Shown one piece after another: positions 23,217-29,365 of a DNA stretch of 29,365 nucleotides. Under the pieces are notes generated by a model. That model saw nothing but the letters and a program-made list of their open reading frames with translations. It had not been told where the DNA came from and made no database searches. Position 1 is the first letter of the stretch. Each line of letters opens with the position of its first letter. Origin of the DNA: Spirochaetota bacterium (lineage in GTDB: Bacteria > Spirochaetota > UBA4802 > JAFGJZ01); assembly GCA_022704645.1 (NCBI GenBank), contig JAKJGA010000003.1, positions 1 to 29,365 on the forward strand. Direction: 5' to 3'. A program made the translations under genes and the position numbers.

Positions 23217-24272
23217 TTAATCCGAATAAGAAAAATCAGACGCAACTGTTTCAATTTTGTCCGGATCAATTTTAAGAAATCGTGAACCGCCATATCCAGA
23301 ATGAGGAGTCCACTCTTCAACTAAAATATATAAAACTCCATCAATATCATAAGAATAAATGCAATTTCCATTAATGGAATAAATTACTTTATCATTACTT
23401 GTAACTATTAAAGCATTATAGTACCACTCATCTGACTTCTTATTTTTAAAAGTAACCAAAGTCATATTTTTCAAAAGACGGAATGTTGTTATTTCGAAAT
23501 TTTGAATAATACCGGCAGTATAATCATCAATTGAAATATCTCTCTCCATAGTAAAAACTATGTCACGTTTATCATAGTTATTACGAATAAACGATTCAAT
23601 ATTTGAATTTGACTCAATTATCATTTTATAAGGCTTCGGTATCTTTTTATAATGCTTAAAATATGATGATAAATCTGCAATTAAAGCCTTATTGGAGTAT
23701 TTCGATTCAACTTTAAAGTTTAAAAATGTTCCGATTTGATTAAATGTCAAATTTAACGATGTTATTTTATCTTTATAAACATTATGCAAATCCATTACTA
23801 TAATTTCACTCCCGGGAATAATGCTTGGCAACAGTTTAAATTCATTCAATTTTATGTTTTTGGTTGTCCCCCAAGTTGTATTCGAATCAAAAGCAGAAGA
23901 TTCTATAATGTTTTTTTCATCAAAAGGTATGTGATTAAAGAAGTAAAATGTTGTATCATTATCATCTTTTGGCCTCAAATACCCGCTAAAAACATAACCG
24001 ACAATTCCATTCCATTCAACCTTATACCATTTACCCGCTATATTATTTACAATAGTTAGACTTTCAATTGATTCTTTTATCAAAAGTTTAGTTTTAAATG
24101 GTATTACTTTCAAAGATTTACTTTCAATTGAAGGAGATTCACGAAGAATTATTCCATTTTCAGATATTACATATTGATAATTACTTAAATTATCAATATG
24201 TTCCCTTTTCGAACAAGTGATAATAAGTAAAAACATACAAGATAATAACAATAATGATATAACATTCTTCAT
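23217..24272 (-). CDS. Lipoprotein with an SH3b-like domain, function unknown
   Basis: The start at 24272 is set by GGAAGT six bases upstream and a lipoprotein signal peptide (hydrophobic residues 4-18, lipobox IITC, Cys20). An open extension to 24341 lacks a ribosome binding site. Residues ~33-100 form a bacterial SH3 domain, with GIILRESPSIESKSLKVIPF, KWYKVEWNGIVGYVFSGYL being typical. The remaining ~250 residues are rich in Asn, Lys and Ile and I do not recognise them. SH3b domains usually bind peptidoglycan or other envelope parts. The gene and the two following share an AT-rich composition unlike their surroundings and lie between inverted repeat arrays, suggesting acquired DNA. Confidence 0.7.
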   Translation of the reverse strand: MKNVISLLLLSCMFLLIITCSKREHIDNLSNYQYVISENGIILRESPSIESKSLKVIPFKTKLLIKESIESLTIVNNIAGKWYKVEWNGIVGYVFSGYLRPKDDNDTTFYFFNHIPFDEKNIIESSAFDSNTTWGTTKNIKLNEFKLLPSIIPGSEIIVMDLHNVYKDKITSLNLTFNQIGTFLNFKVESKYSNKALIADLSSYFKHYKKIPKPYKMIIESNSNIESFIRNNYDKRDIVFTMERDISIDDYTAGIIQNFEITTFRLLKNMTLVTFKNKKSDEWYYNALIVTSNDKVIYSINGNCIYSYDIDGVLYILVEEWTPHSGYGGSRFLKIDPDKIETVASDFSYSD

Positions 24273-24479
24273 ATATACTTCCACCACTTTAAAACGTTGC
24301 GTATCTGCTGTTCCGTAAATCTTTTTCTTTTTATTCTTCACTCCTGCTTTTTTCAGTTCTTTACTGCAAGAGTTTTTCTGTTCAACAATGATTCATCTTT
24401 CGGGGTCATGTCATTTTTTAGTCGGCAGTAGAACAAAATGCAGCACAGAATGTAGCAAATTTTAGTTGCATTAAACGGA

Positions 24480-25082
24480 TTACTTAGAAAAGTCTACCAT
24501 AAAAATAATACCCGCCAAAATCCCAATTGGCAATACTACAATAATTGTTCCGAAAATAATATTAAGTATGGATTTTAGCAAGCTAAACCGCTGTATTTCC
24601 GATAGCATTATTACAAATACAACAATCGACCAAATTGATAAAACGATCGCGAGTCCGATCCAAACATCAGCAACAATAACATTACTAATGAAATATTTAT
24701 CAATTATCTCAGAATTAAAGAAATTCCCAATAAATAACGGAATGCTAAATAGCAACAACCATAGCCTGACCGAGTTGGCCCAATATAAGGAAAGAATGAT
24801 TTTTCTTAAATTCGATTCTCCTTTAAGAAGCTTACCCGTTATATAAATAGCCCACGAAAAAAAGATAAAAAAAAGGTTTAACATAATGAAATGTTTGATC
24901 ATAATTGTTACTGAAAAAGATTTACCGGGAAGAAACACTGAAGAATATGTCCCCACTCCTATTACGATAAGAAAGGTTATTATAGAAGCTGATAATAATG
25001 AATTCTCTTTATTTATAATAGATATTGCCATTCGCGGCTTTTTGATTAACAGAAGAAAAGGATGCTTAGATATTGATCTCAT
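24480..25082 (-). CDS. Yip1-like multi-pass membrane protein
   Basis: The 200-residue protein has about five hydrophobic helices, for example SASIITFLIVIGVGTYSSVF, FIMLNLFFIFFSWAIYITG and ISNVIVADVWIGLAIVLSIW, with a short soluble N-terminus containing KKPRMAISIINKENSLL. The pattern (a soluble lead with a Pro-x-x-Ala/Thr motif, then five helices with polar residues in the second and third) is that of the Yip1 family, whose bacterial role is unknown. GGAG precedes the ATG. It lies inside the AT-rich island. Confidence 0.55.
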   Translation of the reverse strand: MRSISKHPFLLLIKKPRMAISIINKENSLLSASIITFLIVIGVGTYSSVFLPGKSFSVTIMIKHFIMLNLFFIFFSWAIYITGKLLKGESNLRKIILSLYWANSVRLWLLLFSIPLFIGNFFNSEIIDKYFISNVIVADVWIGLAIVLSIWSIVVFVIMLSEIQRFSLLKSILNIIFGTIIVVLPIGILAGIIFMVDFSK

Positions 25083-25187
25083 TTATACAACTCCAAATAA
25101 ATTGCTTATTACATCTAATCGACAAAAATTTACTACATTGCGGCGACCATATCTCTAAGATGTACTAGAGATCAAGAAGCAAAGAAA

Positions 25188-25601
25188 CTATATTTTGTGT
25201 AATGAAGCTCCGACTCTTTTCTTTTTTATTATTTTTCCTATTATAAATCCGATAAGATAATATTGAATAGATCCGAATATCCCCATAAAGATAAAAGGCA
25301 TAACATAATTAACAATCATGTAATCATATTGAATTATAGACATTAAAACATTATCATAGAAAATATATGCCAATGATATTGGTACAGTATACTGAATATA
25401 TAACAACCATAACAATACCGATTCTCCATCTTGAAGTATATATCTGTATATGATAATTCCTCCAATAATAACATTTAACAAATACGTCAAAGAAAAAGAT
25501 AGTCCAAGGAAGGCTGGTTTTTTAGTTGTTTTAGAATAAATTATTGTTTCAATAATTATTATTATAAAAAACATCAGAAAAACAGTATTGATTGCTATCA
25601 T
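25188..25601 (-). CDS. Small membrane protein, unknown
   Basis: The 137-residue protein has about four hydrophobic helices (VFLMFFIIIIIETIIY, LTYLLNVIIGGIIIYRYIL, LLWLLYIQYTVPISLAYIFY, MPFIFMGIFGSIQYYLIGFI) and a basic cytoplasmic end (KIIKKKRVGASLHKI). I do not recognise the family. GAGAG before the ATG may act as the ribosome binding site. It heads the minus-strand block of the AT-rich island and could be co-transcribed with the Yip1-like gene about 105 bases downstream. Confidence 0.6.
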   Translation of the reverse strand: MIAINTVFLMFFIIIIIETIIYSKTTKKPAFLGLSFSLTYLLNVIIGGIIIYRYILQDGESVLLWLLYIQYTVPISLAYIFYDNVLMSIIQYDYMIVNYVMPFIFMGIFGSIQYYLIGFIIGKIIKKKRVGASLHKI

Positions 25602-25683
25602 TGATTACTCTCTATAATAATTTGGCGTTTTTTCAAACAACTTTAGTCATCCATAATACTCAAAACATACCAATTTAATTTAA

Positions 25684-25926
25684 TCACAGAACTCTTTCTT
25701 TTCAGAACTTGATTCTGTAAAATTCGATCATACCAAAGCTAATAGACCCAACAAACATCACGAAACACCTATCTTTGTGCACAATGTTGTTGAAAATGTC
25801 AAATCCAAAACAAATCGCTCACCACAGAAAATGATGAATGATAAAAAGAACATCAAAACCATTCGGCAAAGCCGAATACATTATAAGCGCAGACTATCAC
25901 AGTCATTACGAAGTAATGCGCGATAG
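25684..25926 (+). pseudogene. Start-less 80-codon open frame, probable gene remnant
   Basis: Following an in-frame TAA, the plus strand stays open for 80 codons with no start codon near its beginning. Its residues look like real protein (ANRPNKHHETPIFVHNVVEN). The last part runs into the right hairpin array and stops there, as if the array had cut or replaced the 3' end. I do not recognise the family. It is the only plus-strand coding signal in the island's right part. Confidence 0.35.
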
Positions 25927-26215
25927 TTCTGTCGCGACAAAGAGCGGGCGGGGCTGGCGATTGAAGCCCGGTCCCTTTTGATCTTATCGAATGAGACCAT
26001 GCGAACAAGGAATCTCAAAGACGAAGTCTTTGATTGTATCCCGACACTCGGGGAAGACAAGTGGATTTCAAAGGCGCCAGCCTTTGACAACAAGTCCGGT
26101 GACCGGACAAACCGAACTTTAAAAGGTGCGGAGCACCTTTTGGTTATTACATGACCCATGCAGGAAATGAATACATAAGGCGAAGCCTTATGAAAAGTAA
26201 GCTCAACTCTTGAGC
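25861..26215. repeat. Right hairpin array
   Basis: About ten hairpins occur in 355 bases: ATTCGGC-AAA-GCCGAAT (25861-25877), ACTATC/GATAGT enclosing CATTAC-GAA-GTAATG (25893-25927), GGGCT/AGCCC (25951-25969), CAAAGAC-GAA-GTCTTTG (26016-26032), CCCGA-CAC-TCGGG (26040-26052), CAAAGGC-GCCA-GCCTTTG (26069-26086), GTCCGG-TGA-CCGGAC (26094-26108), AAAAGGTGC-GGA-GCACCTTTT (26121-26141), CATAAGGC-GAA-GCCTTATG (26174-26192) and GCTCAA-CTC-TTGAGC (26201-26215, which covers the next gene's stop). Several loops are GAA closed by C-G. Minus-strand frames through this array are not genes. From 25602 to 25860 only the remnant described separately is seen. Confidence 0.85.
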
Positions 26216-28569
26216 AAAACCCGAATATAATTCTTCCATACAAAGATGAATTTCTTTAATTCAAATAGTAATCTGCCGCGGCCTGTTCCGAGGAGCATCA
26301 TAATTGAAAAGATTGCTATAAATATTAGCGCGGAATAGAATCTGCTTCCGAAAACTGAAGCAAATGTGCTAAAAACTGAAATCTGTTCCGGCGTTTCTTT
26401 TTTTACAGCTCCGCTTAATGTAAAATTTCCGTTCTTGCGCCTGATTATTTTTCCGTCTTTTAACGCTGCTGCAGTAAAAGAATACTCGCCCGCCGGCAGA
26501 TTTTCTATTTTAAACTCACCTGTTTCATTTCTATAAACCGCTTCATCCGTTCCATTCTTTACAATCAGTTCGAAAAAGCCGTCACGGATTTCCTTTGAAG
26601 AAATCTTAATATCAACAGAATGTATTCCCGGCACAACCGTATATTCGAGCGTAACGGGCTTTCCGAAATATTGAACCGGCTGGGCTATTATCACTGAATC
26701 ATCTTTGACCTTCGCGATATTTTTATATTCACCGGGAGTAAGCTTTGCCGCAGATCCCACGATAATTTCATAGAGCGCAACTTTGCCAGGCATGTCTGTT
26801 TTATCAACGGCCTTTACCGCAAAGAAATACCTGCCCTCTTCAAGATCCGAAAATGAAGTTTCAGTATTTTCGGTAAATGTTTTCGGAGGCGACGGCTTCT
26901 CTTTTGAAATACTGAAATAATATCCCTTCACCCGCACATCATCTTCAAGATTCCAGCTGAGCGAACCGGACGATAAAGGCGTGCCCTTGCCCTCGGGATG
27001 CGTCTTCGATTCAACTGCAGGCATCGGAAGCTGTGTGCGGCTCACCATCAAAGGATAGCTCAACGTACGGCTGTAATTGCCGGCCTTGTCAACAGTTCGT
27101 ATGTGAAAATAAGTTATTCCGTCTTCGAGAAACGGAACTTCATAATATCTGGTGTTAGCTCCTACGTTAACTACGGTCGGGTTGAAATAACGTTCGCGGT
27201 TTACAGCAAGCGCGTATCCTTCGATTCCAGATTCATCTTCAGGAGCATTCCATCTTATCTGTGCCGATGACACACGGGTCCACTTGTTCTGAGGATGCGT
27301 CGCCGAATACACAAAAGGAATTTCTGCGTTCGTATCCGAGAATTTTCCGTAGACGGAACCGCCCTCATTCCACAGAGCCAAGATTCTGCTTCCGAACGAA
27401 AGCGAACGCGGATTATATGCCGGACCTTTCCCTTCGGACAATTTAACCGGTTCGGTTATTTTTCCGTCGGGTGAAATTTTTACCGATGATACGCTGTTTT
27501 TTCCGCCCCGTGCGTCATAAAAGAACACGAAAATGTTTTCCCCGCCGGATGAAGCCGAAGGATAATAACAGTTCGCGTTTGTGTCAAAAACTACCGCAGG
27601 CGGCGAAAAGCTTCCGGGTTCGCCCATAACACTGTAATTGATTTTCCAGTTTCCGCCGTCATTGTTCTGGTAAAAGCAGAACAATTTTCCGCCTGAAAGA
27701 AGAAGCGACGGGCGCGAATCGTTTCCGCTTGAATTGGTTATATTATCAAATCCCGAATAGGTTTTTCCGTAATTATTCGATCGCATTATAAAAATATCAT
27801 CGTTAAGTATTCCGGCCTTGGACGATTTTCCCTGCCATGCGATATATACATTTGCGCCGGAAGATGCTATTGACGGAAAAAATGCTCCGCGGAATTCCCT
27901 GCCGAGAACGGTTATTTTTTCCGCCGGAGAGAAATTCAAGTCAGTGCCCGCGATGGACTGATAAAGATTGAACTGTTCATTTTCATACGAGTGATAAATT
28001 ACATGGAGTTCGTTTTTATCATCATAAAATATCAGAGGGATGAAATCCATCTCTGTTTTAAAAATCAGTTTTTCAGGAGTTGTAAATCCTCCGCCGTAAT
28101 CCGACGAAAACGAATAAAATATACGGTACGAATTCTCTTCTTCGCTGTATGACTGCCATACTATGAATATTTTTCCATTGGATGAAATGGCGACGCGGGG
28201 ATTCATATTGGGGAATCCTTCCCGCTCTGCGTATGATGCTATAAGTTTCGGCTCAAAGAATATTTTTCCGCCGTTTAAGGACGTAGATGAATAAATATTG
28301 CGTCTGCCCTTTTCCCTGCCCTCAAAAGCGACAACCGCGAAATTCCCCTTCGAAAAAGCGTCAAAATTAGAAAGGTTTATTCTTGAAGGAATAACCTTAA
28401 ACGGTTTTTCCCATCCGACAGGAGAAGTCAGAGGAATGCCTGTTGAAAACATTATCCAGATAAAAACTGCCGCCGGAAGAATAAAAAGACCCGCCCTGCG
28501 CCTGACAGGAGACTTTCCTGACGAATAGAAAGATCTGACGATTATTTTTTGAAAAAAATTCCTAAGCAT
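26203..28569 (-). CDS. Membrane-anchored BNR/beta-propeller and fibronectin III protein
   Basis: The 788-residue protein has a basic N-terminus and a membrane segment at about residues 28-45. A ~350-residue region of repeated beta-sheet units with Asp-box-like loops follows (SLNGGKIFFEP, SSDYGGGFTTPEKL, SNNYGKTYSGF), as in sialidase-type propellers. Next are two fibronectin III-like units (about 415-600) with the same opening, S-x-T-H-P...W-N-x-x-x-D...GY. A second membrane helix lies at about 745-765, with a basic tail. The large middle part should lie outside the cytoplasmic membrane. No catalytic sialidase residues can be confirmed; a binding or scaffolding role is more likely. AAGGGGAG precedes the ATG. 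The 3' end runs into the hairpin array. Confidence 0.7.
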   Translation of the reverse strand: MLRNFFQKIIVRSFYSSGKSPVRRRAGLFILPAAVFIWIMFSTGIPLTSPVGWEKPFKVIPSRINLSNFDAFSKGNFAVVAFEGREKGRRNIYSSTSLNGGKIFFEPKLIASYAEREGFPNMNPRVAISSNGKIFIVWQSYSEEENSYRIFYSFSSDYGGGFTTPEKLIFKTEMDFIPLIFYDDKNELHVIYHSYENEQFNLYQSIAGTDLNFSPAEKITVLGREFRGAFFPSIASSGANVYIAWQGKSSKAGILNDDIFIMRSNNYGKTYSGFDNITNSSGNDSRPSLLLSGGKLFCFYQNNDGGNWKINYSVMGEPGSFSPPAVVFDTNANCYYPSASSGGENIFVFFYDARGGKNSVSSVKISPDGKITEPVKLSEGKGPAYNPRSLSFGSRILALWNEGGSVYGKFSDTNAEIPFVYSATHPQNKWTRVSSAQIRWNAPEDESGIEGYALAVNRERYFNPTVVNVGANTRYYEVPFLEDGITYFHIRTVDKAGNYSRTLSYPLMVSRTQLPMPAVESKTHPEGKGTPLSSGSLSWNLEDDVRVKGYYFSISKEKPSPPKTFTENTETSFSDLEEGRYFFAVKAVDKTDMPGKVALYEIIVGSAAKLTPGEYKNIAKVKDDSVIIAQPVQYFGKPVTLEYTVVPGIHSVDIKISSKEIRDGFFELIVKNGTDEAVYRNETGEFKIENLPAGEYSFTAAALKDGKIIRRKNGNFTLSGAVKKETPEQISVFSTFASVFGSRFYSALIFIAIFSIMMLLGTGRGRLLFELKKFIFVWKNYIRVLLKS

Positions 28570-28752
28570 CAGCTCCCCTTAAACCGCCTGCGGGCAAAGC
28601 GCCCCTCTTAGATAAATAATCGGATAAAAGACAGGGAATCAAGCAAAAATACTTTACAAATCAGATAAATGATATCCAAATTAGAAATTCATGCGGAGCT
28701 TTAAATAATCTGAAAAGATTGCCGGAATTTTCACGGTTTTTTAAAGTTCAGA

Positions 28753-28782
28753 TTGCAGACGCTTTAAAAATGTACGCATAAT
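28753..28782 (+). promoter_or_regulatory. Weak candidate promoter for the gene at 28797
   Basis: TTGCAG and CATAAT lie 18 bases apart, 14 bases before the start codon. Confidence 0.25.
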
Positions 28783-28796
28783 CAATCGGAGTTCAA

Positions 28797-29365
28797 ATGG
28801 AGCTTAAGGATATTATCCGCACGAACAAAGACAGAATATTCATGGTTGATCCTGAATGTTTCATAATCTATACCGGAAGCGAACTCGACGATCCTCAGCC
28901 ATTCATCAGAATAGGCAACTGGGCAGAGCTTCCGGCAGATCTTATTCCTCTGATTGAAAATATAATTATTCCTGATAGGCTTATCGGAAATCCTTCAAAT
29001 GAACAGTTTAACATAGACATAGACTATCTTCCGACAAACCGCTACATCGGTTCCAAAGGACTGGTTAAGAGGTATCTCGATTATCAAAAGGTTTTTTGCC
29101 TTGATCTCAAAAACGCCGAAATCGTCGACGCCGAAAAGGATATACCCGAAATAACGGCAAAAAGCAGCATATCGGACAAGGATTCATTCATCGGAATTTT
29201 TTACAGCGACGGAAATTTCAAGATTCATCACAATAAAACCGATCTGTTCAATCTTTCGGAATCATTCAAGACATCCTTCAGCGACATCGCTTTAAATGAA
29301 AAGCTTGCCGAAATTTCAAGAAAAATCGACGGAACAGGTTTTTTTATAACAGAAGACAATCCCGT
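28797..29365 (+). CDS. Partial protein of unknown function
   Basis: The gene runs off the right edge; 189 codons are visible. CGGAG precedes the ATG at 28797 and the frame is clean, with codon use like the conserved genes nearby. The protein has no signal peptide or membrane helix and is rich in Asp, Ile and Asn. It opens MELKDIIRTNKDRIFMVDPE and contains TNRYIGSKGLVKRYLDYQKV. I do not recognise a family. It is divergent from the BNR/fibronectin gene, with 227 bases between them, and could share a control region with it. Confidence 0.75.
   Translation, partial: MELKDIIRTNKDRIFMVDPECFIIYTGSELDDPQPFIRIGNWAELPADLIPLIENIIIPDRLIGNPSNEQFNIDIDYLPTNRYIGSKGLVKRYLDYQKVFCLDLKNAEIVDAEKDIPEITAKSSISDKDSFIGIFYSDGNFKIHHNKTDLFNLSESFKTSFSDIALNEKLAEISRKIDGTGFFITEDNP

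Noticed and set aside
23117..23320. Minus-strand 67-codon frame
   Set aside because: Overlaps the 3' end of the SH3 lipoprotein gene in another frame and has no start signal.
25881..26243. Minus-strand open frame through the right hairpin array
   Set aside because: Made of the repeat hairpins and overlaps the stop of the large fibronectin protein; not a gene.

Overview
The window comes from a diderm (Gram-negative type), probably anaerobic, fermentative bacterium. The evidence is a TonB-dependent outer-membrane receptor, several lipoproteins, a bifunctional AdhE, a Tpx peroxidase, and no respiratory or oxygen-dependent gene. The sensor-type MCP fragment, SH3 lipoprotein, BNR/fibronectin III membrane protein and a small Leptospira-like protein would suit a spirochaete, but I cannot prove this; there is no rRNA or tRNA to anchor the lineage.

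Layout. 1-2600: a partial membrane protein resembling DUF4349, a chemoreceptor sensor that stops before its signalling half, a GNAT acetyltransferase and tpx. 2600-13550: the most interesting block, a molybdenum/tungsten-type accessory island. A tightly overlapping plus-strand operon (3021-11266) encodes a FecCD permease, its ATPase, a binding lipoprotein, a TonB receptor, a TrmO-like/FmdE-like fusion, a DUF3343 protein, a class V aminotransferase of the EF2568 cysteine-desulfurase-like family, and a DUF4213/DUF364 protein. Facing it are modD and a Mop molbindin, and then a regulator with an excisionase-type helix-turn-helix and a periplasmic-binding-protein domain. The sequence GTTC(G/A)TTTATGA occurs in front of both the operon and the regulator, so the regulator probably controls both.

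13560-21740: conserved cellular genes (htpG, lepA, adhE) with a small unknown gene and a secreted ankyrin protein. adhE has a Rex/CRP-like palindrome upstream. The terminators here are clear.

21740-26215: accessory DNA. It holds short hairpins, a RelE/ParE-type toxin-antitoxin pair, and an AT-richer island of three minus-strand genes (SH3 lipoprotein, Yip1-like membrane protein, small membrane protein) plus two apparent gene remnants. The island is bounded by two inverted arrays of short perfect hairpins that share a 56-bp stretch (51/56 identical). At least one hairpin carries a compensatory base change between copies. 26203-29365: a large membrane-anchored BNR/fibronectin III protein and the start of an unrecognised gene.

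How the genes fit together: the island at 3021-13528 reads as outer-membrane capture, periplasmic binding, inner-membrane import, intracellular metal handling (Mop, DUF364, ModD) and possible sulfur/selenium delivery (aminotransferase plus DUF3343) for a molybdenum or tungsten enzyme encoded elsewhere. The metal and the enzyme are inferences. The family assignments are what the sequence shows.
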